Positions 6,418 through 16,190 of a stretch of DNA of 38,213 nt are shown here, in pieces (position 1 is the stretch's first letter; every line of letters starts with the position of its first letter). The DNA is from Kangiella sp. (GTDB taxonomy: Bacteria; Pseudomonadota; Gammaproteobacteria; Enterobacterales; Kangiellaceae): NCBI RefSeq assembly GCF_014762745.1, contig NZ_JABURJ010000047.1:1-38213 (forward strand), given 5' to 3'. The notes beneath the pieces are model-generated. The model did no database searches. It worked only from the letters and a program-made list of their open reading frames with translations, and was not told the DNA's origin. The translations under genes and the position numbers were made by a program.

Positions 6418-9084
6418 ATGAAAACCAGCGATAGTATCCCAGTAAAATACCGCAAAGATTATAAACCCTCAGCCTTCCTTATTGATGAGGTCAATTTAAG
6501 TTTTGAATTGTTTGATCAGCATTCGATTGTCACTGCTCGTTTGAAGTTGCAGGCCAATCCCGTTGCGGAGGTAGCGGACAGTCTGGTGCTGGATGGTGAG
6601 GAGCTTGAGTTGCTCGAAATCTCGGTCGCTGGGCAGAAGCTAGTGCAGGAACAATATGAAGCTGACTCAGAACAACTGACTATCTGGCTCAATAAAATTG
6701 ATGGTTTGGATTATCTGCAGGCGTCTTTTGAGCTGGTTACTAAAGTCAAAATTTATCCTGCACAGAATACCAGCCTTGAAGGTTTATATTTATCAAGTGG
6801 TAAGTTTTGTACTCAGTGCGAGGCCGAAGGTTTCCGCAAGATTACCTATTATCTGGATCGTCCTGACGTAATGAGTATCTTCACGGTACGAATTGAAGCC
6901 GAAAAAAAGAAGTATCCGTATTTGTTGTCGAACGGGAATCAAATCGAACATGGCAGTTTAGCCAACGGCCGTCACTATGCTATCTGGCAGGATCCATTTC
7001 GTAAACCGAGCTATCTGTTTGCATTGTGTGCCGGTGACTATGACTTGCTGGAAGATCATTTCAAGACTCAGTCAGGACGGGATATTAAACTTGAAATCTA
7101 TGTCGATAAAGGAAAGCTTGAGCAATGCCATCATGCAATGGCCTCATTGAAAAAAGCCATGGTCTGGGATGAAGAAGTATTTGGTCTGGAGTATGACCTT
7201 GATATCTACATGATAGTGGCGGTTGGTGATTTCAACATGGGGGCCATGGAAAATAAAGGCCTTAATATTTTCAATACCAAATATGTGTTGGCACACCCTG
7301 AAACGGCAACAGATCAGGATTTTGAAGACGTCGAAGCTGTGATTGCCCATGAATACTTCCACAACTGGACCGGCAATCGAGTAACCTGTCGCGACTGGTT
7401 TCAACTGAGTTTGAAAGAGGGGTTGACTGTTTTCCGTGATCAGCAGTTTACTGCTGACCAGACCGATCATGCGGTTAAGCGTATCGAAGACGTTAAAGTG
7501 ATTCGCTCGCACCAATTTGCTGAAGATGGCGGCCCGATGGCGCATCCGATCCGTCCGGACAGCTATATCGAGATGAATAACTTTTATACCGTTACCGTAT
7601 ACAACAAAGGAGCCGAAGTGATTCGAATGTATCACACCTTGTTAGGTGCTGATGGTTTCCGTCGAGGTATGGATTTGTATTTTGAGCGACACGACGGACA
7701 GGCGGTCACTTGTGAAGACTTTGTCAGTGCCATGGAGGATGCCAATGACTACGATCTGAAGCAGTTCAGACGTTGGTATTCACAGGCTGGAACGCCGGAA
7801 GTAACGGTAACCAGCGAATATGATGAGTTACACAAAAAGCTGACTTTGAGTATTGGACAGGTCTGTCCCGACACGCCCGGGCAATTCAATAAAGAGCCGT
7901 TTCATATTCCTTTGAAGCTTGGTTTACTTGATAAAGGAGGCAATGATTTACCGCTTGAGCTGGTTTCTGACAAGGAGCAGTTAACTGGTGACATTTTGCA
8001 CCTGACAAAGCCGGAACAGACTTTTGAATTTATTGGCGTTGCCCATAAGCCAGTGCTGTCTTTATTGCGTAATTTCTCCGCACCAGTGCGCCTGTTCTGT
8101 GACTATAACGACCATGAGCTGGCGTTTCTGTATGCGCATGATAATGACCCCTTTAATCGCTGGGAAGCAGGGCAGCGCTTGTTTACCCGTGTGATTTGGC
8201 AGCTGTGTGCCGAACAGGAAGCGGGAGAGCCGATGCAGTTTCCGCTGCATCTGGTCAATGCGGTTCAGAATATACTGTCAGATGACTCTTTGGATGGCCG
8301 TTTCAAGGCTCTGGCTCTGACGCTGCCTGATATTAAGGCGCTGATTGAAGAAGTCGAGCGGGTCAATCTGGATCACCTTATTGCAGCACATGATTTCCTT
8401 AAACGTGAATTGGCCAAACATTTGGAGATGGATTGGCTGGTGCATTATCAGGGCAATCATCACCTGGGTGACTTCCAACAGGATAAGGCTGCCATCGCAA
8501 AACGCGCTTTTGCCGGTGTTTGCCTGAGTTATCTGGTTGCCCTCGATAAGCCCAAAGCTTATGAGCTGGCGGTTAGTCAGTTGGCGAACAGTAACAATAT
8601 GACGGATGCAGAAACGGCTCTACAGTTGCTTATGCATTCTAATTATGATCATAAAAAGCAGATAGCTGACGACTTTTATCGAAAATGGCAGAATGAAGAG
8701 TTGGTGGTCAATAAGTGGCTGTCTGCCCAGGCGACTGACCCAACCGATAGAACTATTGAACGGGTAGAGAGCTTAATCCAGCATCCCGCCTTTGATATTA
8801 AGAATCCTAACAAGGTTCGCTCTGTGGTGGGAGCTTTTGCTGGTTCGAACCTGCCGCAGTTTCACCGCAAGGATGGCAAGGGTTACGTTTTTCTGGCAGA
8901 ACAAATTAAACAGCTTTACAGCGTAAACCCACAAACGGCTGCTCGTTTAACCGGGGCCTTTAACCGCTGGAAGAAGTTCGATGATGAGCGTCAGCGCTTG
9001 ATGTGCGAGCAATTACAGGGTATTTTGCAACTGCCTGATCTGTCCAAGGATGTTTACGAAATCGCAAGCAAAGCTTTGGGCTGA
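6418..9084 (+). CDS. pepN: Aminopeptidase N (M1 family, alanyl aminopeptidase)
   Basis: 888 residues from the ATG at 6418; an in-frame TTG at 6394 is less likely because M1 PepN proteins begin close to the conserved KYRKDYKPSAF segment. Cytoplasmic zinc aminopeptidase that trims N-terminal residues from peptides made by ATP-dependent proteases. The substrate-binding GAMEN motif is at residues 275-279. The zinc site is HEYFH (His311, Glu312, His315) with the third ligand Glu334 in LKEG, exactly HExxH-18-E. VYNKGAEVIRMYH contains the conserved catalytic Tyr. The long C-terminal helical domain is complete. Length matches the enterobacterial-type enzyme. The next gene starts 33 bases downstream on the same strand. 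Confidence 0.96.
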   Translation: MKTSDSIPVKYRKDYKPSAFLIDEVNLSFELFDQHSIVTARLKLQANPVAEVADSLVLDGEELELLEISVAGQKLVQEQYEADSEQLTIWLNKIDGLDYLQASFELVTKVKIYPAQNTSLEGLYLSSGKFCTQCEAEGFRKITYYLDRPDVMSIFTVRIEAEKKKYPYLLSNGNQIEHGSLANGRHYAIWQDPFRKPSYLFALCAGDYDLLEDHFKTQSGRDIKLEIYVDKGKLEQCHHAMASLKKAMVWDEEVFGLEYDLDIYMIVAVGDFNMGAMENKGLNIFNTKYVLAHPETATDQDFEDVEAVIAHEYFHNWTGNRVTCRDWFQLSLKEGLTVFRDQQFTADQTDHAVKRIEDVKVIRSHQFAEDGGPMAHPIRPDSYIEMNNFYTVTVYNKGAEVIRMYHTLLGADGFRRGMDLYFERHDGQAVTCEDFVSAMEDANDYDLKQFRRWYSQAGTPEVTVTSEYDELHKKLTLSIGQVCPDTPGQFNKEPFHIPLKLGLLDKGGNDLPLELVSDKEQLTGDILHLTKPEQTFEFIGVAHKPVLSLLRNFSAPVRLFCDYNDHELAFLYAHDNDPFNRWEAGQRLFTRVIWQLCAEQEAGEPMQFPLHLVNAVQNILSDDSLDGRFKALALTLPDIKALIEEVERVNLDHLIAAHDFLKRELAKHLEMDWLVHYQGNHHLGDFQQDKAAIAKRAFAGVCLSYLVALDKPKAYELAVSQLANSNNMTDAETALQLLMHSNYDHKKQIADDFYRKWQNEELVVNKWLSAQATDPTDRTIERVESLIQHPAFDIKNPNKVRSVVGAFAGSNLPQFHRKDGKGYVFLAEQIKQLYSVNPQTAARLTGAFNRWKKFDDERQRLMCEQLQGILQLPDLSKDVYEIASKALG

Positions 9085-9117
9085 TTCAAACAAACCAATT
9101 AAAGTACGAGTTAAGTT

Positions 9118-9441
9118 ATGGCAATTATTAGATGTATTGTATGTAGCAAGCGCATTTCGAGCAAAGCGGAAGTCTGCCCTCATTGTGGTGCCGTGCTCAA
9201 AGGCTCAAGTGAAGAGCAACTGGAGCGCGCCATGCATATCCAAAAATTGAAGCGAAATCGTCGCTTACAGAGTTATTCGTTTTTAGCCATTCTGTTATTC
9301 GCTGCAGGTTTTTTATTGAAATATGTCCATCCAGAGAAAAATGCTGAGTTATGGGTATTGGCTTCGCATTACATGATTGCTGCCGGCTTTATCGGTTATA
9401 TAGCCATGCGTGTCTGGCTGATGTTCAATAAAAAGAAGTAG
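9118..9441 (+). CDS. Small zinc-ribbon protein with two membrane helices
   Basis: 107 residues. The N-terminus carries a rubredoxin-like zinc ribbon, Cys6-x2-Cys9 and Cys20-x2-Cys23 (CIVC and CPHCG), followed by a basic helix (KLKRNRR) and two hydrophobic segments at about 49-68 and 78-100, ending in NKKK. It is therefore probably an inner-membrane protein with the ribbon in the cytoplasm, by the positive-inside rule. It lies between pepN and asd on the same strand and may be read through from pepN. No function is known to me for this arrangement; zinc-ribbon membrane proteins of this size are common and mostly uncharacterised. Confidence 0.75.
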   Translation: MAIIRCIVCSKRISSKAEVCPHCGAVLKGSSEEQLERAMHIQKLKRNRRLQSYSFLAILLFAAGFLLKYVHPEKNAELWVLASHYMIAAGFIGYIAMRVWLMFNKKK

Positions 9442-9503
9442 TTACAGAATTTATTTAGAAAACCTGTCAATTCCATTATTAAAGTGTTTTTCGGAGAACT
9501 AGA

Positions 9504-10523
9504 TTGAAAAAAGTGAATGTCGCTATTGTCGGCGCTACGGGTGCGGTCGGTGTTACGATCCGTGAGATCCTGGAAGAGCGTGATTTTCCAGTTGAGAACT
9601 TATACTTGCTTGCAAGCGAGCGCTCGGCAGGAGAGCGCGTTATGTTCAAGGGTAAGTCGGTTCGAGTAGAGAATCTTGCAGACTTTGACTTTTCCAAAGC
9701 CGATATTGGATTATTTTCAGCTGGTGGTGACATTTCAGCAGAATATGCACCAAAGGCGGCAGAAGCGGGTTGCGTGGTGGTGGATAACACTTCTCACTTC
9801 AGATATGACGACGATATTCCATTAGTGGTTGCTGAAGTTAACCCTGAGCGAATTGCCGATTATAAAAACCGAGGCATTATTGCTAACCCTAACTGCTCAA
9901 CTATGCAGTTGCTGGTGGCGTTAAAGCCGATACAGGATGACGTTGGAATTGAGCATATCAATGTCTGTACCTACCAGGCAGTTTCTGGTTCTGGCCATAA
10001 AGCTGTTGAGGAGTTAGCCAGCCAAACAGCTCAATTACTTAATGGTCGAGAAGCTACTCACAAGGTTTACGACAAGCAGATTGCTTTCAATGTGTTACCG
10101 AATATCGACAAGATTCAGGATAATGGCTACACCAAAGAAGAAATGAAGATGGTGTGGGAAACTCATAAGATCTTCGAAGATCCCTCAATTGGGGTTAGCC
10201 CAACCGCGGTGCGAGTACCTGTCTTCTACGGGCATTCAGAGGCCGTGCATATTAAAACTCGAGTACCACTCGACGTTGAACAGGCTCGACACCTGTTGAA
10301 AAACGCACCTGGTGTTACAGTTGTTGATGATATGGATAAGCTGGATTATGCGACGCCAGTAACCCATGCCAGCGGTAAAGATGATGTGTTTGTCAGCCGT
10401 ATTCGCCAGGATGTTGGCATGCAAAATGGGCTGGCAATGTGGATTGTTTCCGATAATGTTCGCAAAGGTGCGGCATTGAACACAGTTCAAATCGCTGAAA
10501 TACTTGTAAAAAATTACTTATAG
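9504..10523 (+). CDS. asd: Aspartate-semialdehyde dehydrogenase (TTG start)
   Basis: 339 residues. Reduces aspartyl phosphate to aspartate semialdehyde with NADPH, the branch point to lysine/diaminopimelate, threonine and methionine. The N-terminal Rossmann motif is VAIVGATGAVG. The catalytic cysteine is Cys131 in NPNCSTMQL, and the acid/base histidine is His244 in FYGHSEAVH. SGSGHKAVEEL is the family loop near 161-171. The start is TTG at 9504, seven bases after GGAG; it gives MKKVNVAIVG, the expected beginning. As in many gammaproteobacteria it sits directly before fimV and truA, where the homologue is often called usg. All catalytic residues are present, so this copy should be active, unlike Usg of E. 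coli. Confidence 0.95.
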   Translation: MKKVNVAIVGATGAVGVTIREILEERDFPVENLYLLASERSAGERVMFKGKSVRVENLADFDFSKADIGLFSAGGDISAEYAPKAAEAGCVVVDNTSHFRYDDDIPLVVAEVNPERIADYKNRGIIANPNCSTMQLLVALKPIQDDVGIEHINVCTYQAVSGSGHKAVEELASQTAQLLNGREATHKVYDKQIAFNVLPNIDKIQDNGYTKEEMKMVWETHKIFEDPSIGVSPTAVRVPVFYGHSEAVHIKTRVPLDVEQARHLLKNAPGVTVVDDMDKLDYATPVTHASGKDDVFVSRIRQDVGMQNGLAMWIVSDNVRKGAALNTVQIAEILVKNYL

Positions 10524-10538
10524 CCGCAAAATTAGTAC

Positions 10539-10565
10539 TTAACAATAGCTAACTTAAAGTATAAT
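10539..10565 (+). promoter_or_regulatory. Candidate fimV promoter
   Basis: TATAAT at 10560-10565, preceded at 15 bases by TTAACA (10539-10544). Expected start of transcription is near 10572, which is where the leader hairpin begins. Confidence 0.5.
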
Positions 10566-10570
10566 CTTAA

Positions 10571-10614
10571 GTTCTGACCTCAGAGCCAAACATCGTTTGG
10601 CTTTTGGTTAGAAC
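10571..10614 (+). promoter_or_regulatory. Two-tier hairpin in the fimV leader (or asd terminator)
   Basis: Outer stem GTTCTGACC (10571-10579) with GGTTAGAAC (10606-10614), one G-U pair. Inner perfect stem AGCCAAAC (10584-10591) with GTTTGGCT (10595-10602). A short internal loop separates them. It is followed by TTTATTT, so termination of asd transcripts is possible. If the TATAAT at 10560 is used, the hairpin sits at the very 5' end of the fimV mRNA. Confidence 0.6.
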
Positions 10615-10644
10615 TTTATTTAGGGTATTTAAGAGGGAGCACTT

Positions 10645-12954
10645 ATGTTTCGTAAATTAGCTGCGACTGTCGCTGTATCGACGGCACTAATGACTTCTCA
10701 GGCCTGGTCGCTTGGACTTGGAGAACTGAAAACTGAATCAGGTCTAAACCAACCACTCAATGCGGAAATTGTTCTCCTTTCTTCAAAGGATCTTCAAGAA
10801 TCTGATTTAAGAGCTAAAATCGCATCTTTTGAAGCCTACGAGCGATATGGCGTAACGCGTGAGCCATTCCATAGCTTGCTACGTTTTGAGGTCTACAGTA
10901 AAGGCGACGGCTCAAAGGCGATTCGAGTTTCCAGTGACTCCCCAATTAAAGAACCCTACGTTAATATTATTATCGAATTAGATTGGCCGCAGGGTAAGTT
11001 GATGCGTGAATACACGCTGTTGCTTGATCCTCCTGTATTCAATAAAACCACTCCTGTGGTCAGCTCCGAACCAAGTCAAACTCAGGTGACGCCTACTCAG
11101 CGTCCATCGCGTGTTACCGAAGAAGTTAAACGAACTACTGAACCGACTAAAACAACACAGCGCGAACCTGAGGTTTCTCAAGAACCCAAGCAAACCGTTT
11201 CAGAACCTGTAGCCAGAGCGGAGGCAACCCAGCGCCGTTCAGCGCCAGTATTTGATGGCAACAGCTGGAGTGTTGGCAGAGGACAGACTTTGTGGAGCAT
11301 TGCCAGCCAGGTAAGACCGAACAATGCGACCGTACAACAAACTCTGATTGCTTTGTATCGCAGTAACCCTGATGCCTTTATCAATAACGATATCAACCGC
11401 CTCAAAGCAGGTTATAAGTTAAGCGTTCCCGAGCAATCTTATATTGATGGTATTAGCCACGCTGAAGCTCTTAGCGAGTATCGCAAGTCATTATCAGGTA
11501 ACCAGGCACCTCTGGATGTTCGTAAGACGGTTACCGAAACGGAAGCTCGTAATGACTCTACGACACAAGGCGGGCGCTTAAGTATTGCCAGTGTTGAAGA
11601 TAGCTCTCTCAATCAGGCTGGCGGTTCGGAAACAGACTCCGATTCTGTTGATGAGTTACAGAATGAAGTGAATACTCTCAGAGAAGCTGTTGAAACTCTA
11701 AAGCTCCAAAACCAACAGCTTAAAGAAGAACTGGAAGCTAAAGATGAGTTGGCTGACACAGGCGTTCAGCTTGAAGATGATACTTTAGCGGTCTTGTCTG
11801 GAAGTGCTGAGGTTGCAGAGGATAGTTTGCCGATTGATTCACCACAAGAGCAGGAAACGATAGAAGAGTCTGCAGCGGATGAGGCTGATAGTGCAATTGC
11901 ACAAGCTTCAGAGCCAGAAACCAGCTCGCAATCGACACCTTCAAATAAGTCACAGACTAGAGAAGAATCATTCTATGAAGCTGATGGCTTCTGGTATTGG
12001 GCTGGTGGTGGTCTATTGGCTTTATTGGTATTGGCCGGTGGTGCAGTCTATTGGCGTAATCGTCAGCCTCCAGAAGAGGGGGAATCAAGTTTAATTCCAT
12101 CTTTCGGTGGCTCTGGCGCTAAAAAAGAACCCGTGTCACCGCGAGACTCATTCCTCAATAAAGACAAAATGAAACTTGATGACGCTCCTTCTGATCCAAT
12201 CAGCGAGGCCGATGTTTTAATTGCTCGCGGCAAAATGACCGAAGCAAATCATGTGTTGGAACAGGCGTTATCAAAAGATCCAGATAATGACGAAATACGC
12301 GTCAAGTATATGGAAATTTTAGCCAGCCAGAAAAATGCGACTAAGTTCCATGAGTTGAAAAAAGGACTTTCAAAAGATTTTGATCATGATTCCAAACTGG
12401 GTCTTAAAGTGGCCAGCCTGAGCTCTTTGGTTGAGCCGGTAAAAGCAGCTGCATCAGAGCCTAAACCTGAGGCTAAGCTGCCTGATGAAGATGATGTGTT
12501 TGGTTATGACCAGCCGAATGAAGGCGAAGCCATTGATGTTGATTTAAGTTCTGAGCTTGAAGCTACTGAAGAGCCGGAGGTTGATACGACTTCAGCGGAC
12601 GACTCTCTCGATTTCGACCTGAGCGATTTTGAGAAAGAAGTAGAAGAAACCGCTAATGAGGAAAAACTGAAAGCAGAGCCTGTGAAACCGATAGCTGAGT
12701 CTGATAATAGTATTGATTTCTCGCTTGATGATGAAGATAAGGTTACCGAAGAATCTGACTCTATGTCATTTGAACCAGTTGATGACAACGAGTCAGCTAT
12801 TAGTGAAGATGAAGTACAGACTAAGCTTGAGCTGGCAAAGGCCTATTTAGAGATGGGTGACGAAGATTCTGCAAAAGATATTTTGCAGGAAGTTCAGAAG
12901 GAAGGTAATGCTGCTCAAAGTGAAGAGGCGGCTAAACTGCTGGCTAAACACTAG
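10645..12954 (+). CDS. fimV: FimV-type peptidoglycan-binding polar hub protein
   Basis: 769 residues. Inner-membrane protein of polar organisation and type IV pilus/type II secretion function in Pseudomonas and Vibrio (FimV/HubP). A signal peptide spans residues 1-22. The FimV N-terminal domain follows (LGLGELKTESGLNQPLNAEI onwards, to about 135). A Pro/Thr/Glu linker leads to a LysM domain (about 207-260, GRGQTLWSIASQVRPN), a coiled coil (about 335-370, rich in LQNEVNTL-type heptads), a transmembrane helix (about 449-470) and a very acidic cytoplasmic part. A TPR-like pair lies at about 520-580, and the C-terminal FimV helix domain (LAKAYLEMGDEDSAKDIL) closes the protein. The Shine-Dalgarno GAGGGAG precedes the ATG. 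It follows asd and precedes truA, the usual order. Confidence 0.95.
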   Translation: MFRKLAATVAVSTALMTSQAWSLGLGELKTESGLNQPLNAEIVLLSSKDLQESDLRAKIASFEAYERYGVTREPFHSLLRFEVYSKGDGSKAIRVSSDSPIKEPYVNIIIELDWPQGKLMREYTLLLDPPVFNKTTPVVSSEPSQTQVTPTQRPSRVTEEVKRTTEPTKTTQREPEVSQEPKQTVSEPVARAEATQRRSAPVFDGNSWSVGRGQTLWSIASQVRPNNATVQQTLIALYRSNPDAFINNDINRLKAGYKLSVPEQSYIDGISHAEALSEYRKSLSGNQAPLDVRKTVTETEARNDSTTQGGRLSIASVEDSSLNQAGGSETDSDSVDELQNEVNTLREAVETLKLQNQQLKEELEAKDELADTGVQLEDDTLAVLSGSAEVAEDSLPIDSPQEQETIEESAADEADSAIAQASEPETSSQSTPSNKSQTREESFYEADGFWYWAGGGLLALLVLAGGAVYWRNRQPPEEGESSLIPSFGGSGAKKEPVSPRDSFLNKDKMKLDDAPSDPISEADVLIARGKMTEANHVLEQALSKDPDNDEIRVKYMEILASQKNATKFHELKKGLSKDFDHDSKLGLKVASLSSLVEPVKAAASEPKPEAKLPDEDDVFGYDQPNEGEAIDVDLSSELEATEEPEVDTTSADDSLDFDLSDFEKEVEETANEEKLKAEPVKPIAESDNSIDFSLDDEDKVTEESDSMSFEPVDDNESAISEDEVQTKLELAKAYLEMGDEDSAKDILQEVQKEGNAAQSEEAAKLLAKH

Positions 12955-12988
12955 TTTAACCAGGCTATAATTTAGCGTTAGTAAATAG

Positions 12989-13008
12989 CACCGGGTTTTT
13001 GCCCGGTG
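12989..13008 (+). terminator. Hairpin after fimV, likely intrinsic terminator
   Basis: CACCGGG (12989-12995), loop TTTTTG, CCCGGTG (13002-13008), then TTATTCATTTAT. The T-tract is interrupted, so termination may be partial. A TATAAT at 12966-12971 lies just upstream and could drive truA with this hairpin in its leader. Confidence 0.55.
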
Positions 13009-13044
13009 TTATTCATTTATCATCATGTTAAAGAGACTGAAGCT

Positions 13045-13833
13045 ATGGCTAGAGTCGCACTCTGTATTGAGTACGATGGACACAGGTATCACGGTTGGCA
13101 ACGCCAATCGCACGCGCTTTCGGTACAGCAAACCTTAGAGCAGGTTTTATCCAAGATTGCTGATCAGCCGATAGAAGTATTTTGTGCGGGCAGAACTGAT
13201 ACGGGTGTACATGCTACTGGGCAGGTTATTCACTTTGAACTGAGTAATGAGCGACCACTAAAGGCATGGACCATGGGCGCAAACACTCAGCTGCCAGATG
13301 ACATTGCGGTCAGGTGGGCACACACAGTATCGGATGAGTTTCACGCCCGATTCAGCGCTACTGCCCGACGTTACCGCTATATTATTGCCAATACCGCGAC
13401 AAGGCCAGCCATTGCGCGAGCAGGGCTGACCTGGTGTCGAGCACCGCTTGATATCGATGCCATGAATGACGCCTGTCAGTTTTTCCCCGGAGAACAGGAT
13501 TTTGCTGCCTTTCAGGCAGCCAGCTGCCAGTCTCGAACCTCTTTCCGTAATATTCATCATCTGTTTGTTGAGCGTATCGGGCAGTTTGTGGTCATAGATA
13601 TTAAGGCGAATGCCTTTTTACATCATATGGTGAGAAACATAGCCGGTAGCCTTATCGAAATCGGACGCCACAGCCAACAGCCCGAATGGGCAAGACAGTT
13701 ACTGGTTGGCAAAGACCGAACTCAGGCTGCCCCAACAGCCAGTCCAAATGGACTCTATCTTGTGGATGTTGACTATCCAGAAAGCTTTGGTTTGCCAAGA
13801 GTCCCAATGGGGCCATTGTTTTTACCAGAATAG
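13045..13833 (+). CDS. truA: tRNA pseudouridine synthase A (positions 38-40)
   Basis: 262 residues. Converts uridines 38-40 in the anticodon arm of many tRNAs to pseudouridine. It starts with [21 protein letters not shown] (read as two halves), exactly the family opening, which fixes the start at 13045; an in-frame GTG at 13006 lies inside the upstream hairpin and is rejected. The catalytic aspartate is Asp52 in [10 protein letters not shown]. The C-terminal half has [17 protein letters not shown], the second family signature. Length is normal. It lies between fimV and accD; 151 bases separate it from accD, with a possible promoter there. Confidence 0.96.
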   Translation: MARVALCIEYDGHRYHGWQRQSHALSVQQTLEQVLSKIADQPIEVFCAGRTDTGVHATGQVIHFELSNERPLKAWTMGANTQLPDDIAVRWAHTVSDEFHARFSATARRYRYIIANTATRPAIARAGLTWCRAPLDIDAMNDACQFFPGEQDFAAFQAASCQSRTSFRNIHHLFVERIGQFVVIDIKANAFLHHMVRNIAGSLIEIGRHSQQPEWARQLLVGKDRTQAAPTASPNGLYLVDVDYPESFGLPRVPMGPLFLPE

Positions 13834-13939
13834 TGTTGCCGGTCGAATTTCTTTGAAACAGGTTTTAGAGTTGTTAATGAGTCGACAAAAGCTCGAAGTG
13901 GTTAAACCAGAGCATTATTCCGTTTGCCATGAAACCTGT

Positions 13940-13945
13940 TACAAT
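13940..13945 (+). promoter_or_regulatory. Possible -10 box of accD
   Basis: TACAAT followed by GCGTGC, 39 bases before the accD ATG. The best -35 at 16 bases is TTCCGT, which is weak. Confidence 0.35.
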
Positions 13946-13984
13946 GCGTGCAATTTCTTATTCGACTAATGAAAAACTGAAAAT

Positions 13985-14851
13985 ATGAGTTGGTTAGAGC
14001 GATTATTACCGAAGCGTAACCCAGAGGGTTCGCAAAAAAAGAAGTCCATTCCTGAAGGGGTGTGGAGTAAATGTACCGCTTGCGAGAGCGTTCTTTACTA
14101 TGCTGAGCTGGAACGTAGCCAGCAGGTTTGTCCAAAATGCAATAATCATATGCGTATTAAAGCGCGTACTCGATTAGAGTTGTTTATGGATGAATCTAAT
14201 CGTAAAGAAATCGGCGCCAATATGAAGCCGGTGGATATGCTTAAATTTCGTGACTCCAAGAAATATAAAGATCGTATTGCTGGCGCACAAAAGAAAACTC
14301 ATGAGAACGATGCCCTAATTGCTTTTAAAGGCACGGTTAATGATGTTCCGGTTGTGGCCTGTGCCTTTAACTTTGAGTTTATGGGTGGCTCGATGGGTTC
14401 GGTCGTCGGCGAGAAATTTGTGCGTGCCGTGAATGCGGCGATTGAAACTCGTTCAGCGTTAGTCTGCTTCTCCGCCAGTGGTGGTGCGCGTATGCAGGAA
14501 GCCTTAGTTTCTTTGATGCAAATGGCTAAAACCAGCGCTGCATTGGCCAAGCTTTCTGAAGCAAAACTTCCCTATATCTCAGTCCTTACCGACCCAACCA
14601 TGGGCGGTGTTACCGCTAGTTTGGCTATGCTTGGCGATGTTCATATTGCTGAGCCAAAAGCCTTGATTGGCTTTGCGGGCCAGCGAGTGATTGAGCAAAC
14701 GATTCGCGAAAAGCTGCCTGAGGGCTTCCGTTTAAGCGAATTCTGGTTGGAGCATGGTGCGATTGATATGATAGTTGATCGTCGTGATATGCGGGACACG
14801 GTTTCTCGTCTTGCGGCCAAATTTTTGAACCTCTCCAAGCCAGCTGCCTGA
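13985..14851 (+). CDS. accD: Acetyl-CoA carboxylase carboxyltransferase subunit beta
   Basis: 288 residues. Forms the carboxyltransferase with AccA and moves CO2 from carboxybiotin to acetyl-CoA, the first step of fatty acid synthesis. The N-terminal zinc finger has Cys30-x2-Cys33 and Cys49-x2-Cys52 (CTAC, CPKC), typical of AccD. The crotonase-fold domain follows, with [15 protein letters not shown] (near 130), [18 protein letters not shown] and [16 protein letters not shown], which form the oxyanion pockets. Start [12 protein letters not shown] is standard. It is the first gene of a tight accD-folC-dedD group; folC begins 20 bases after its stop. Confidence 0.97.
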   Translation: MSWLERLLPKRNPEGSQKKKSIPEGVWSKCTACESVLYYAELERSQQVCPKCNNHMRIKARTRLELFMDESNRKEIGANMKPVDMLKFRDSKKYKDRIAGAQKKTHENDALIAFKGTVNDVPVVACAFNFEFMGGSMGSVVGEKFVRAVNAAIETRSALVCFSASGGARMQEALVSLMQMAKTSAALAKLSEAKLPYISVLTDPTMGGVTASLAMLGDVHIAEPKALIGFAGQRVIEQTIREKLPEGFRLSEFWLEHGAIDMIVDRRDMRDTVSRLAAKFLNLSKPAA

Positions 14852-14870
14852 TTGTTTGTAAGACAGTGCA

Positions 14871-16175
14871 GTGAGCGCCTCCCCAGATTTTGATACGCTA
14901 GCTGAATGGATAGCCTGGCTCGAACAGGCTCATCCCATTCATCATATTGAACTGGGGCTCTCCCGAATTAAACAAGTAGCCGAACGGCTGGATCTGCTTG
15001 AGCTAAATTGCCCTGTGATTACAGTGGCGGGTACTAATGGCAAGGGTACTGTTGTTGCAGCTCTCGAATCTATAGCCATTGAGCATGGCTTGTGCGTTGC
15101 CAGCTATACCTCTCCTCACTTATTAAAATTCAACGAGCGAATAAAGTTTGATGGTCAGTCTGTGACTGACGCTGAGCTGGTAAGCGGATTCAAAGCTATA
15201 GCACAACAGCAGCAGGATATTCCTTTAACGTATTTCGAATTTACTACCTTAGTTGCATTTTGGCTGTTCAAACAGAGAAGCCTTGATCTGGTTGCTCTTG
15301 AAGTAGGCTTAGGCGGTCGTATGGATGCGGTCAATATTATTGACCCCGATGTTGCTGTGATTACTTCGATTGGCCTGGATCATGTCGCCTGGTTGGGCGA
15401 TACGCTGGAAAAAGTGGCGCATGAAAAAGCTGGAATTATGCGTGCGCAAACCCCGGTAGTGATTGCTGATCCTGCTACAGACAATTTGCTATTGCCTGAA
15501 GTGGCTGATAAACAGGCAATAAGTTACTTGGCTCAGGATGACTATCTGTTTCGAGAAGCGGACCAAGGTTGGGACTTTAAAGCGGAAATTAAGGGCAAAA
15601 CCTATTCATTTTCTGATTTGCCAAATAATGATTTATTAATCTCAAATCTTGCTGCTGCGTTGCAGGCTTTTACTCTATTGTTCTCAGGAGTAGTAAGCGA
15701 AAGCGCTTTGCAGCTAGCGTTTCAAAAACTTCAGTTTGTTGGTCGATTTCAATATTTATCCAGAGAGCCACTTGTCATTGTTGATGTGGCGCATAACCCT
15801 GACTCAGCGCGGGTGCTGAACGAAAAGCTGGAACAACTTAAGCATCGTGGAGTAGAGCGTGTCAGCGCTATATGCGGTATGCTTAAAGACAAGGATATCA
15901 CCAGTTGTTTAGCGCATTGCACGGCTGTCGATTATTGGTACTGTATCGACCTATCAGGTCCAAGAGGTGCCAAAGCTGATGAATTGGTCGAGAAATTACC
16001 TGAATTTGCTCGAAATAACGCAAAATCTTACCATTTGCTGGTTGATGCTTTTGAGGATTATTGGCAACATCAACTTCAGAATGAGGCATTGGTTGTTTTC
16101 GGTTCCTTTGTCACTGTAGGCTTGATGCTTGAAACTTGGGATGAGTTAAAGCAAAGATTGATAACCAGCGCGTAA
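14871..16175 (+). CDS. folC: Folylpolyglutamate synthase / dihydrofolate synthase (GTG start)
   Basis: 434 residues. Joins glutamate to dihydropteroate and later to folate chains using ATP, in the cytoplasm. The Mur-ligase P-loop is AGTNGKGT (residues 53-60). Further signatures are TSPHLLKFNERI, EVGLGGRMDAVN and SIGLDHVAWLGDT (metal and substrate loop), HEKAGIMR, and VDVAHNPDSARVL in the C-terminal domain. The GTG start at 14871 gives a normal N-terminus; its ribosome site is weak. It is followed after 15 bases by dedD, and the accD-folC-dedD-cvpA-purF order is classic for the class. Confidence 0.96.
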   Translation: MSASPDFDTLAEWIAWLEQAHPIHHIELGLSRIKQVAERLDLLELNCPVITVAGTNGKGTVVAALESIAIEHGLCVASYTSPHLLKFNERIKFDGQSVTDAELVSGFKAIAQQQQDIPLTYFEFTTLVAFWLFKQRSLDLVALEVGLGGRMDAVNIIDPDVAVITSIGLDHVAWLGDTLEKVAHEKAGIMRAQTPVVIADPATDNLLLPEVADKQAISYLAQDDYLFREADQGWDFKAEIKGKTYSFSDLPNNDLLISNLAAALQAFTLLFSGVVSESALQLAFQKLQFVGRFQYLSREPLVIVDVAHNPDSARVLNEKLEQLKHRGVERVSAICGMLKDKDITSCLAHCTAVDYWYCIDLSGPRGAKADELVEKLPEFARNNAKSYHLLVDAFEDYWQHQLQNEALVVFGSFVTVGLMLETWDELKQRLITSA

Positions 16176-16190
16176 TATGAGGCTTGAGCT

